From contig NC_134950.1 in assembly GCF_965638725.1 (NCBI RefSeq), positions 28,210,932-28,274,931 on the forward strand: 64,000 nucleotides of DNA, in the 5' to 3' direction. The DNA is from Aptenodytes patagonicus (taxonomy: Eukaryota > Chordata > Aves > Sphenisciformes > Spheniscidae). Positions 31,441-45,000 of the stretch are shown here, in pieces; within the stretch, counting starts at the first letter, position 1; each line of letters starts with the position of its first letter. Both the position numbers and the translations under genes were made by a program. The notes under the pieces were generated by a model. It saw only the letters and a list, made by a program, of their open reading frames with translations. It was not told where the DNA came from and ran no database searches.

Positions 31441-34400
31441 ATATTTTGTTATTTATATATAAATAAAAATAAACGAGTGGAAGAATTTCCTAGTATGATA
31501 CAGGAACAACAAAGGTGGTGTGCAGCAGGGGTGGGCTCTGCATTTTCACCAAATGGCAGCCTCAGGAATATAAGAGAGCAAGAACAAATTGCTGTTTTCT
31601 TGATGTTTTGGGAAGAATGAGGAAGTAAATAAGGGATGAGTCCACTGTTGGGATTATGTTGTCTTTAGTCAATGGCTTATTGAGGGAATATGGTAATATA
31701 CTCTCTTCTTTTCCAAATGCTATTTACATCCCTTCACTGTCGGGATTTGCTGTGCTTGTTTGCATCTTAAACCTTCGAATACTCTTTCCAGTTGTTTTGT
31801 ATTCAAAATACTGCCTGCCCTCCACATCCTGAAATAAAGTAGGCTGGGGCTGTACAGAAAATCAGCCACTGCTTCTGTAACTTCAGTGAGGGCGGGGGGT
31901 GGGGTGGGTGGGGAGCCTGGGTATAATGTTATATTAATGAATCAAAGGAATTTGTACTTTTTCCCCGTGTTAAGCTGTACTGTATTTCCTATCTTGTGTT
32001 TCTCCTTTTTCTTCTCAACCTTTTTGAGCAGAAGGGAAGATACATGGATAAAGTAATTTCTTTTTGTCTGGATCGGGGTAATAGCATGATTTGCTATTGT
32101 GTCCTTTTGCAAAGTGAAACATTGTAGTTATTTCTATAAAATATATTGTGACATTACATTTCAACCACTTCTGGGTACATAAGAATCATGATATTTTAAC
32201 CGTGTAAGAAAATTGATGGTGGAATCTGAAGGGCCTCTACAAGGGACTCAAATAGATCTGGCTGTTTGTGGAGCAGGCTTGTTTGCAGACAGTCATGATG
32301 TTCTGTGCTAAACTACATCTCAATCCATTAAACTTCTCTAAACTTTAAGTTAAAAAAAATAAAAAAATCCTGTCCTGTGGATACTGACCACTAGAAGAAC
32401 TTTCAGCTTTTTTAATCACTCATTTCTTTTGTTGACTTTTAATAGTCTTTTCCTCAATGTATTATTTTTGTGTTAGGTGGGGGAAGGAGCTATCCAAATT
32501 CACAATGAAGGACTTCTGTGCTTTCAGGTTTTATCTTCCCCCTTCCCTATTCTCCTTCCACTCCTTCCCACCAAAGAGTTTTTATATAAACTGAGTGGTG
32601 GAAACACTTCGGACCTTAAACTGTGCTTTATTTTTTGATTATGAACCTACTGATGAGTGAGTGTTCTACTGGTTTTGTTTGTACTCCTTATACATGTTGA
32701 TATATCATCTTTTAAAAATAAAGACTAGAGGGTAGTGTTTCTGAAAATTAGACTAGCAGGAGATCTTTGTCATGAGTAGCATGTTGAAAGAAGCTAGAGG
32801 TTTCAAATCAGCCTGATAAGAAATTCACCATGAAGTGCTTAGAGAAGATGCTGAAGTAACCACGGAGCCATTAGTGGTTATTGCTGAGAAATGGATGATG
32901 AGTAATACTTGCTTTTTCCTGGTCTTTCAAACATAGTGTATGTCTTTACAAGCAGAGGGAAAGCCAAGGCAGCACCTTAACATCAAGTGCTAGAAATTCC
33001 CTGTAACTAACTAGAAGGACTATAATAATAAATGGGTAAGTAGCAACAAAGATGACTTGTCATGTTAGATCAATCTAACTGCCTTTTCTGACAGGGCAAA
33101 AATACTGCACTGAATGCAATATGCCCTCTAAAAATACTTGTGAAATGTTCTTCCAAGCAAGCTTGAGAAACACATCAGTAAAATTATTCAAAGACAGTGA
33201 TTATCAAACTGGAGGATGTGGCAAATACATGCCAGCTATTTGGAAATATTTAGTATTTTTGTAAAGTTAGTGTGCTGCTTACTTCACCTATTGCACTCCT
33301 AGCTGATAGAAACTGAGAGCAAGCTGAACAACTGGATTAAGTTAACCCATCCTGGTTTCCCACTTACTTTCCTTATGTGTGATTCAGATTTACAATGCCA
33401 GGGACTGAGCTTTCCCTTTCAAAAAATTTGTTGTGGGGAAGTAGATCAATGTTGAAGAAATGAGTCTCACTTAACTACTTGCAATAGAAAATTGTAATAG
33501 TAACATTTACTATACTCTGTGATGTTCGAAAGCTGGATTCTCATCATATTAAGTACCCCTTCATACCAACGATTATTTTCTTTATAGTGAAGTAATTAAC
33601 CACATTTGTCTCAGTAGCCGTATCGGATTAAGATGTCCCCACTCCTCAGCCTTCTAGTTGTGTCTATCCCTATACCATGGCTCAGCAGTAGAGCTGGACT
33701 CCAGGAAGAATGTGGGTGACTGCATTGTACACCCATCACTGGGGGGGCGGAAGCCTGCTTGAAAATAACTTTAAAAGTGCCTCCTTAATTCAGATTTCTT
33801 CCAGTGACTTTATTGGTACAGTCAACGTGCAGCAGTTAGCATGAAGGTGAAGGAACAAGGCTGGAGGTCTTGAAGGAGAGGGGAGAGAGGAACTTAATCC
33901 GATTTAAGTTATTTGCAAGATTTTGTTATGGTTATTTGAGCCAACAAGAAAAGAATATCTAGGCTCAGTTTCCTACAGCTTTAAGCACAGAAGGGCTTTT
34001 ATTTCAGAACAAAAAAGCTACTTGTTAGCCTGATTAACTAGCAACTCATCATGCTACACTTCACTGGAAGCTGGAGAAGTCTACCAGGAAGGTATCCATG
34101 TATCCCTTGCTCTGCTTTCACATTCAGCTGTACGCATTCACTGTTAGCTGCTTTTGGAAAAAAGGATATTGGGCTAAACAGATTTTGGCTCTGGACCTGT
34201 ATAGCGGTTTTTATGGTTCCTTTTTAACAGGTTATAAGCAAGAAGTGTGTTCAAATAAATCTTGTGAACAAAAGTAACAGATAGGACAGAGTATGGATTG
34301 GAAATTGCTGATCCAGATGACAAGTTGTAAGTCATTGCAATGATTTAGTAAAATGATTATCAAATGGGTTTAATAATACATTATAAATAATGGCTAAAAG

Positions 34401-34603
34401 ATAAAACTGGGTAAGAAGCGTGGGTTTATAAGGACAGTTGTATATTATGGTTTTATCCAATAAGTGTGTCTTGTAATGGAGAAAAAGCAATTTATTTCAA
34501 AGTAAATGTAATACTAGCTCTTTTGCATAGCTTTGTATCAATTTGTAATGACATGGTTCCATAGTTCCAGCTTACTTAAACTTAAGTGTGTTGCTTAGTG
34601 TTT

Positions 34604-34620
34604 AAAAAAAAAAAAAAAAA
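34604..34620. repeat. Poly-A run of 17 bases
   Basis: A mononucleotide run in the intergenic region, followed by TTGGGG. No retroposed body was recognised upstream. Confidence 0.85.
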
Positions 34621-35524
34621 TTGGGGGATGGACAAAGAGACTGAGGTTAGAAAAACACATCTGAGGGCATGCTTCTTATTTTTCTTGCAATATTTACTAG
34701 GGAAAATGATGTGGCTGATGGAATTTCAAGACTGATTTGAGTAGAAACCGTGTGAGAAAGAAGTTGCTATCAGGCTTAGGGGGCTGGGCCAAAGACATAC
34801 AGCATATTACCTTCACAGAAAGATCAGACTGAATTTCTAATATTTCCAAAACAACATCTTTAAACTTTCAGTTATTTAATGACATCTTTTACCCATGTAT
34901 AATACGTCTTTCTTGGCATACTTCCAATTCTTTGTTTAAAAAAATTAGCATAGTTGCCTAGATAGGAAATAGGTAGAGAATTTGATTTTTATATTTGCCT
35001 CCAAAATTTTGCATATGAAGCATTACTGGAGTATTTTGGGTCCTCTTTATTTTTGTAATGTGATTATCATATTTTTTGGATATTTTTAATTTTATATCTG
35101 TAACTGATACTACTGTGTGTACTATCTGCCAGTTTCTCAAGTTAAACTTTTGAAATACTTCGAATTCTTGCCTATTTAAGGGGTGCCTTTATAACATACC
35201 GAACGTAACTTCTAACCATTTCAGAGAGATAAAACATAAAGCACCTTGAAGAAATCTTTAAAAGAATCTTTAATAGAAATCAAGGATTTCTATTGAACAT
35301 CAATTTGAAAGGTGTAACACACCTCCTGAGAAGCTCTGCAAGCTTGGAGCCTCTCACCCTAAGCAGGCTGTGTGGCAAGGAACCCCCAACACCCGCCAGA
35401 TGAGCCAGCACAGAGCATGCAGGTTTTCACAAGAGCTCTCTGGCTGTATTTCATTGAAAATGCAATTACCCTAGGAGTCTTTACTTCAGAAATTGGAGTT
35501 TGACAAACTGGCATTCTCTGATTT

Positions 35525-35536
35525 CCCCCCCCCCCC
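35525..35536. repeat. Poly-C run of 12 bases
   Basis: A pure C run in the intergenic region. Similar runs occur at 5861-5870 and 48934-48945. Such tracts are prone to length errors in sequencing. Confidence 0.85.
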
Positions 35537-37722
35537 ATCAAAAAATTACTTGGCTAGCTCTAATCAGTGCTGAAGAGGGCTGAAAGAGCCTACAGTGCTA
35601 TTTATAGTTTGTGTACCTTTCTTACTTAGGAGTAAGAAAACAGTACTTTACATTCCTTTTAACATAAATGCACACTATTGTTATTTTGATGGAAAGGTCA
35701 ATGACCTAGCAAGTGTGCTTTAAAAAATATTTCACTTGCCTAACATTTCCATTCTCTTGAGCTTTAATTGTCTCTTATTTCTGTTTTGATGCTTATAATG
35801 TCAAACATTAACCTTTTAGATCAAAATTTTCCATCCCAGGTGTCTGTCTCAGGCATATTTTCTGTGCAGTTTCAGTTTAAATAGTACTGTTTTTCCAGGA
35901 ATGAGAGCAGGGGAAAAAACTATTTATTTGTTTATGCTTAAATAAAACCACATAGCCAGAAAATTCCAGCTATCCCTGCCCCATGATTGGAGCAGTTTGG
36001 CAGGATCAGTTGACGTTATGTCAGGCATGTTTTCAACTCTCCTGTGAAAGTGAGCTGAAGTATGGCTAAGTTATGAGACTCAGAAAAATTTCACCTACGC
36101 GTTCTCAGCAGATATTTGTTAGAAGTGTCAGAAGATCTGTTTCATACTGTACATCTCCTGTTTCCTCTGAACTGGTCAAATGGGTACCTTCATTCTGGAG
36201 GTGCAGGAAATACACATGGCTTTCCCGTAACTCCTCCTTCTGCCGTACCTGAAAGAAGAAAAGGACTGCCTCCTCCAGTAGTGCGGACTAATTTGTTGGC
36301 AATTGGGCAACATGAAGGAAGAAAAAAAAGTAACAAGGAGTGTCAGGATGAAGAAGCAGCCTAGAGGGGGGATAGTGATACAAAAACATAGGCAGAAAAC
36401 ACAATCTGCGAGAGTCAGACCAAGGAATAGGAATAGAGGAAATCACACTATGGAAAATGAGGAATAAACGCCTAATAATTTCTTAACAACATTAAATTCT
36501 GCTTAAACCAACCTTTATACAGACTGCTACTTTTTCTGGCAGAATACCTAGTCCACAAAGGATTGCAGCATCCCTGAGAAGATACTTTTAATACTCCCGA
36601 TCATTATCCACCTGACTTCACAGCAAAAGGATGAGGATGGAGAGATGGAACCTGGGCTGGTCTTCTGGGCTTACTCTTTGACACCGCCACTGTCTGCATC
36701 AGTCCATCCTGTATCAGGTAATGGGAGCTGGAAGACCTGTAGAAGCAAAACATTCCCCTCTGAGATTAAGAGCACACTTGCGATTCCCACAAGTTCCCTC
36801 CGTCAGCACTGTGCTATGTGACCGAGGGACCCTGGAGTTCCTGGCAGAAATGCCCTGAGCTTGACAGCACCCAGGGACATCCTGCATGTCTCAGGAAACG
36901 GGGGAGCCAATATAACTAACTTTAGAGTTAAATCTGCCCTCCAAGGGCCAGAACAACTAAGAAACAGGAACTACATGAGCAATCTTAATTTTTGAGGTTT
37001 TTAAATTATAAATGAGTAAATGTCACTTACAAAGCTGTTGTATTTAATGTTATATTTAGATTGTCTAAACTGGACACTAGGAAGCTAAAGGAGCTAAGCA
37101 AAATTGTTAAAAATGCATGCACAGTACAAAAAAAAAAAATCAGAGCCTGCTACAAAATAGCTCTGATTTTCCTCAGAGATCTGGCTCTCACGAGAAAAAA
37201 AAAAAAGTTTCTCATCGTTGTTGTGCATTAATCTCTTTCTAAGTTTGTGTGCAGTCAGCCCTCTTTACCAGCCCTGACGAGGTTGATGAAACTCTCGTCA
37301 CTGTAAGCATCCCTGTGTACCTATTGTCTTATACAGTGCTAACACGAGAACTGTCCCCAAATTCATGAATTTTATTCTGATTAGAAAAACACTAAAGTGG
37401 TCTCATTTACATATTGCTGAACAGAACAGATGCTGCAGGTTTCCTGAAAAATCGTTAGAATCTGCATTTCTATTCAAAATACTTCCAGTTTTGTTTAAAA
37501 TGCCCTGTCACCAGTATCAGAGGTGATATGCAATAGACTTCAGTGACTGGTAGGCTTGCAGCAAATTAACACATTTTCTGACTGTTAACGAAAAGAAGAC
37601 ACAACCTTACAAATGGGGTTTTCTTTCCAAATTTGGAAAATATAATGTAGCAGCTATTACTGATAATAAAACCTCAGATGTACAAACATACTGTAATTTA
37701 CTTTGCAAAGGCAGAAATCATG

Positions 37723-37755
37723 TAGTCATAAGACACTATATAGTTCTGGTATTAC
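37723..37755 (+). repeat. Dispersed short repeat, copy 1
   Basis: The stretch begins with a 20-base TAGTCATAAGACACTATATA and ends with CTGGTATTA a few bases later. The same arrangement recurs at 42048-42081 in the same orientation. The family is not recognised. Confidence 0.6.
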
Positions 37756-40700
37756 ATCTATAGCAGGGAGCTTAACAAGAATGCTTTTTCCTGATTACCA
37801 AAGTAAAAATTAGTGAGAATAAACCTTTTTTCTTCATCTTTGTTTTAAAGTAAAAAGCAGAAAACATAATCTGTTAAATACAGTGATTTTAAACCAATGT
37901 CATTAAACCAGAACAAAACCACTCTGCAGCCCTTCTGTTTCAATTTAGTTCAAAACAAAAATTTAGTGCAATTGGCTTGGAAAAAAAAAATATATATACT
38001 TTTTTCCCCCCTTTTTTTTTTTTTAAACAGAAATCCAAACTGAAAGCTTGGGATGTGTCTCATTTTGGGAGAGAGTAAATGAAAGCTTTCCAATTAACAG
38101 TTTCCTACCTGATGAATTATAGAAAGAATATTGTTGCCTCCTCTTATTCAGGCTTTGTCAAACGAACTATTGAATTCTCCTATGCTTTTAGCGTTAAGAA
38201 GACAGAGCAGGTCAAGAGCGTGGACAACTCAATGTCATGCTTCACTGCATGTGGGAAAAGCAACGTTTCTGTCACGCACAGACAGCGTGGCACTGTGTCG
38301 AGTGTGACACTGCCCCTCTCTACATCAGAGAAGTAGCCTGGCTGTAACAGTAGCCGGCCATTAGTACAGTGACAGGAGCAAGAACTTCTAGCACTGACAG
38401 AAAAGACGGTTTACCATAGCACAATTTATAATTTTGTTATGCCCAAAACAGCTCATGTATTTGGGCAGGGCTGACTGCACACACAGCACTAAGTGTATTG
38501 GACTGTTGCTAATACTGATTTGATTTCTGAGAGAAGGCAGAGGAAGAAGAAAATTATAACATTTACAATTTAAATTATTATATTTGTGAAATTTAATTTA
38601 CTTCCCTACTAGGATTATCTCCTTTTAGTTTCACACTTGTAAGCGCACAGGCTGGCTGAGCTAGAAAGCTTGAATGGAATTTTCAAATAACAGCAGATCC
38701 TAATCTTGCCTTGAAGGAAAGCCTTGGTGTGAGCTGATTTAATGAGATATTTATGTGAGCTGACTGAACCCTAAGTTTCCTATTTCATTATTCTTTATGG
38801 AATCTCTGTCATTCTTCTAAGTCTATAATCTTTTCTAAATTATGAGGAATATATGCTTTAATGAATATAACCATTTCTTTCTCTTTGATACTCTTTGACT
38901 AGAGTGATATAACATTTTCTGTTTAGTACAACTATCTATAATACAGTTTCAACGATGGCCATATTGCTAACTTTGCTTGGATTCAAGACATCAAAAGTTA
39001 TGATTTACTTATCCTGCAAAAAAAATGCTATTGCTGATAAGAGACTGATACCACTGGAGCCCTTGGAAGTCACTTTCCAGGAGTGAGATCAGACTGAACA
39101 ACAAATTCCTGACCCAGGGCAGCAGGTGCTGAAGGTTCAGAATGGGAAACTGACATCCCTGTTTAACTTTCAAAATGTGTGTATCTACCCCTGGTTGTGG
39201 GGGGGTGGAGGGAGGGTCGCAGCAGCTCACAAGCTGTTTCATTTCTCACTGAAACTGATTTCTGAAGAGTAGTAATAGACTTCTGTGAAGAATGGCTGAG
39301 AAAACTCCCTTCAAAATCTCAACTTCCTAAATGCTGTTGTGCTTAATTAAAAACTTTGGATTCAAAAGTAAATAAATCTGAAAACAGGTTCTATTTGTTG
39401 ATTAAACTGCAGTTAATGTGTTCTTAGAAAGACTATTCCAGAAAAGTTCAGGTTTCTCACAAACCTTGGTTTTAATTGGCAGTGGCAGTTAAAAGACAGC
39501 ATGAAAAGCAAAATACCTGCCTAAAAATCTTTTTTATATTTACAACCATTGAGGAAAAATGTCATTTCTTTCCTACACCTTACATAAACAGAGACTTTTT
39601 TTTCAAATTTCTTTCACTACACGTGTATGATAAACATAAAATCTGGATTAAAGCTCTTCCTAAAAATATTTATCCCAAAATATTTTTTTAAAAACTTGTA
39701 ATATAAGCTGTGGTAGAAAAATAGAAAATAGAGAGATATGATGTACTGGTATGAATTTGTTACAGACCAAGGCATAGTAGTACTGTAATACTTCTAAAGC
39801 TCTAGAAAATAAGATTTATAAATGAAAACAAAGGAATACCTGGAACTATCTTGTGTGGCCAAATGCCTCTGTAAGCATATGCTCAGAGAAGAGACTGATT
39901 AACAAACAGTATTTCCTACATAGAAACAAGAACTTTATCTGATTTTTTTTTTTTATGTTTCCTTTTTAAGATGAATCTAAAATCCTTTAGTTTTTGCCAG
40001 TTAGGGGCCACATTCTGTGCTTATTCTCAATAATGTCAAAGACTTCAACTGTTCATTTTGCAGACAGTGAATTTCTTTTTCCAATTCATATACTAAACAA
40101 TAAACTTTTGTGTATTCAAAAAAACAAATTAATTTTGATTCCTGGGGTGGTTGTAGGGCTTCAGTTCCAGAATAGGGTTTCCATTTTTGCTTTTTTGTGT
40201 GGTTTTTTTTTTTTTTTTTTAATTAATCCTATGTTTGGTTAATAACAGCAACAATTCTTTTGTTTCTGGCCTGCTCCTGTTCCTTATTCTCATTTGCTGT
40301 TTGGTGACCTTTGCTTTTTCCCTACCTTTGTCAGTGTTTAAGAGGCACACAGTGAATTATAGGATAAGATCCAGAGCATCTGGGTGAGAAAAACCACCTT
40401 CTTGGCCAGAACAACCTGCTGTCCCGAGTTACGTAAACAGCTGAAACTCGATGGGTCCATTGCTACAATGAAGTGGCAAGCTTAGATAACTGGGAGTAAG
40501 TAAACGATGAGTGTATTGGAGCATAAACTGTACAGTTTCTGGCTTCTATTAGCAGGATAATCTCCAGTAAGCAATGTCAAGCCAAGCGCCACAATGCATT
40601 AATTTTCCCTTAGTGCACCCCGGTGCAAGTCTTCACTTGCCAGAGCCTTCCTGCTTCTGGCAATTAGTTTTTATCGCAAGGAGTCCCTGCCCAGGCAGGA

Positions 40701-42047
40701 GTTATTTCACTAACTCTATCAAACTGCTATTTCTGGCAGAGGAAAGGCAGCCGCTAAGTGGATAGACTAAACTTCCAGTGCTAGACTTTCCTCTTAACTG
40801 CTATTTCTCAGATCACTTCAGTGCACTATCTTGGTTCTCGTGCTAGTTTGCATGGCAAAAGATCGCAGTTCCACGCTGTGAAGCACAGAATGATGTTCTT
40901 AACATTTTCTCTGTCTTCAACAACACACACAGCAGCCAGATCATCTCTGTGCTGTAGGTAGGTGTATGCTCCAGACTCTCTCTTAGGACAAGACTAAGGC
41001 TCTTCCGCTGCCTCTTCCTTGTCCTGCTTCCAGAGGGTATGGGGAGTGTGAACGGCAAAGAAGCTGCAGTAGTTCTCCCTGTCCTTTTCCATGATTACAA
41101 TGTCTGCTGCATATTACATGAAGCATTATCTGTCCTGCAGTATACCTACAGGTGCAAAGACAGAAAGGGCTGGAAAGCACATTTGCTGTAGAAAGCTTCT
41201 AAAACCCTGATACACATGCACATAGAAGAACACAGAAACGGAGATGAGACGTTACATAATGCAGAAAGATCAGTACGTGCTGAAGTTATACTGACTGCTG
41301 TCTTGATAGTTCATCGTTACAAGCTATTAGATATACACTACCACCTAGAAGAACAGCGAACTGACTTAAGACAGATACTAACTTAAAAGCTATGGAAATA
41401 TTAATCTCTTTCTCTTGTAAGTAAATTAAAATTTAAATGACAGTATAAGAAAGAAACTTTACTCTGATTCCTTACAAATCAGCCATACCTTGCATCTAGA
41501 AAAAGCTAAACAAGGTCAGATCTATTCCATTCCAATATGTGGTAATTTGCATTTAGTAATTTTAGAATAATATATTTCAAGGTGACAAAGGAAATCTGAT
41601 TCCCCAGGGTACATTACAATGGATTAATTTACAAAGGATTAATTTTCACTTAGGTCATTCTTACCCTCATATGTGTATACACACATCTGAACACGTAACA
41701 GTTTTATTACCTTGAAATCCTATTTCCTATTTGGCATGTAAACTGAAATTATCAACAATTTTGATAACCATTTTTCTCCACATCTGTGACATAAACAGAT
41801 TATTATCAGTTCAGAGAAACATGAAGGCATTGTTTTAATGTGTGTCATTTTTATAATCACTATTCTTTTGCACAGCTAATACGTGTTTCCTCATGTCACA
41901 TTCCAAACTTCGGGGGTTTTTTTCCTGTCTTGCTCCTGGTCCTGACTCTCCTATCCCCACTTCCTGTATCTTTATTTATCAGTACAGGTTTTGGTGGCAT
42001 TTGCTGAATCATGATGATTTAGTCTGAATCTAAAGGAAGCAATGTCT

Positions 42048-42081
42048 TAGTCATAAGACACTATATATACTCCTGGTATTA
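42048..42081 (+). repeat. Dispersed short repeat, copy 2
   Basis: Shares the 20-base TAGTCATAAGACACTATATA and the following CTGGTATTA with 37723-37755, with slightly different bases between. Immediate flanks do not obviously align. Confidence 0.6.
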
Positions 42082-45000
42082 AAAGATATGACAACAATCT
42101 CAATCAGCGTAAGAACTAAACCCAATTCCCATGACTGAAATACTGGAAAGCGAAAGTCTGCATTCTATTGAAACGTGAGCCGATTGCTCTTGAAGTTTCT
42201 TTTCAGATTCAGAGACTAACTCCAGCATATATAATGATTTTTAGGTCTTGTAATGCAGCTATGATAGATATATCAGATGTAAGAATTCAGAGTAAAGGCA
42301 TCTATACAAATAGCAGGTGAAATTCTGGCCCAAACCCAGGAAAAAAGTGCAAAACTTGCACTAAATTCATTAAGTCACGATTTCAGAATTCCAGTCTCCC
42401 AAAGCAAATCAAGCTCTTCCAGGATATTATTAACTATTAAATGCGTGAGTCCCTTTCCCTGTGCATACATAAAAACACACAAGAGAAATATATGTGGGTT
42501 TTTTTTAAATCTGTCTACTACTAAGTGTATGTGTACATAGATTATAAAACTTTGTTGTTCTGGATAATGACAGATGTGGATGGATTTTTATCGATGGATT
42601 CATGCAGGACCACAAATCTTTCCTAACTTCTTTTTCTTATGATTTTGTTGATAGAAAAAAATAAGCAAACAGTAGGTATCTTGATACTTTCTGATATCCT
42701 CCTTCATATACAAAGTTAGTTCATCAAGCAGTTAGCTGCAGTCTAGCGGTTTTCCTTCTCTAGGGATCAACTGTCCCATGGCATCTTCTTCCACTATCCA
42801 ATGCAATCACAGCAAAATAAAGCTCTGCATCTCAGATGTGCCCTCCACATGCTAGTTCCTTCAACACAGGCACAGTTTAGCGTATAAAAACCAAAAGGGC
42901 AACTCTAAGAAGCGTGCAGTGCCCGTGCTGGTCCAGGCAGCAAGAGCAGACCCTGCTCCCAAGGTAAAACCTCTGTGACATAACAGCCTACAGGTTCCAC
43001 GGGCGTTTCTGCCTGTTAATCCTCCTGCCAGTAGCTTCTGGGATCCCCTTCAAGAAGCAGGACGTGCAGGTTGTTTTTCAGAGCCTACAAAATAAGGTCA
43101 GTTCAAATTTCGATGTTCAGTGTCTGCAGTTAGTGAGACTATTCAGTTCGTACATCCTGAATGCACTATTCGGTTTAGGTGCGGTAATTACCTCTGCAAT
43201 TCAGTACTGCTCAGTGATAAGAGATGAGCAAGGCAAAATTGGTCCCCAAAATAATGAATGTTTAATTTTGCTATGTCTTTTATATATTTATTTATAAAAT
43301 TCTTTTTATTTGCCACTTGGGGATTTTTTGGTACTTGTATGGTGCCTTTGATCCATGTTGTCAAGATTTTTCTCCACATTCACAGAAATCAGAAATTTTG
43401 AAGAAAAATGCTCAGAATGTTATAATTAATGATCCCAGAAAATTAATTTTAAAGAAAAATACAAAATCCTAATCCAAGAGAAGCATGACAGCTCACAGAA
43501 GTGAAAGAAGTTTTGTATGTGAAGAAAATATATTTGCATATATTACTGTACCTAGTATGCCGATCATAAACATTCAAACCGCTTTTTCGTTACACGTGGT
43601 AAGCACTAAATACAGCAATAACTACCCACTTTCAATTTAACAGTTTCTCTAGTCAAAAAGAACAAGGTTAATACTCATGATTAATATTCTGAATTCTCAA
43701 ATCTATTGAAAGAACAGCATCAGTATAGTAAATAGTTCAACTTCAGGAACAGGCAGGAGGTAGAAAACTTTTGCATTCTTTCCCTGTGCTGCCGTCACAG
43801 GACAAGTCAGTAGCTGAAGTAGCTACTTCACAAACATACAACTAAAATATTCTGTGTGCACACATATACATTTACACATACATTCTTGTCTCTCAGTCTT
43901 TGTTCTACTGACTGACTAATAAAGCATACGACATTGGAAATAATGATTTTTTTTGCTTCGTGATGAAATTCTTTGAAAGTGGCTTTAGGAAAAAAAGTCT
44001 CCCCAAAAAGCACTGCTAAATCAATCACAATTACATATGCAAATAGGCTGATTACATTTGGCTGCACAACTGAATGACAAATTACACTGAAAATGGCTTT
44101 TTAAACTTGCAACTACAAGTCTGCCCCCAGGTTGACCCAAGAGTCCTTTCATTTCAGCACAAAGCCATTACTTTGCTATCAAGTGCCATCCGTTACAAAA
44201 CTAAAATCATGTGCAATTACAATTACATGCTCATTTAGATGTGCAATTGCTCATTTTTACACGTGCAATATTGATACTGTCTTTCATGAATGTTTTGTGT
44301 TTTCCTGAACCATATCTAGTAAAGGGATTAAGCGTGACTGTGTGGCTTTCTGCAATCTACAGCCTTCAGGAGCACAAGCAATATGTTAAAAAAAAAAGGA
44401 AATAATCTCTCTGATTAGTTTGCCAAGTAGAAAAAGCCAGTTGGTTTGGGGTGGGTTTTTTCTACATATATGCATTTTGTTCACATAGCAATAGAACCTT
44501 TAGTATTTCTATTTTGCTATATATAATAAATCTCTCTTGGCTAGACCTGTCATTGGCTCTTTAAATTAATTGTTGTATATATCAAGTATTTGAGAGAACA
44601 CTAGATTATCATTATGTAATGTAAGAACATAATACCAAATGAAGTAGAAATTTCCAGTAGGGCAATTACCAGCACCAGGCAAACTGGGAGACAATTCATA
44701 AAGTGGAAAAAACATTAGCTTAAGTTTTCCTTTATGTTTTCCTTTCCCACAACCAGAAGCAGGATTCTCTCTAGGCACAGGCAAAGTTGCTTAAGACAGC
44801 AGGTTGCTGGGACCTGCGAAATGGCTGCGGTCCAGCGCTCCCTCTGCCTACACCAGAATGCTGGAAAGCTGGCCTCCCTGCTACAGCTGGTATTGCCAAC
44901 TCATGGGCGGCAGCGTGTGAGGTGATAACTATTCCTGCTGGGATGGTCGGTGCCTCAAAAAGCAGCCATTACCAGCCCTAATATTCCCATCTTCCCAGCA

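Noticed and set aside
36600-36730. Exon-like stretch with a CAG|GTAATG donor-like site at about 36717
   Set aside because: No conserved reading frame or matching acceptor could be identified; an isolated donor-like site is not enough.
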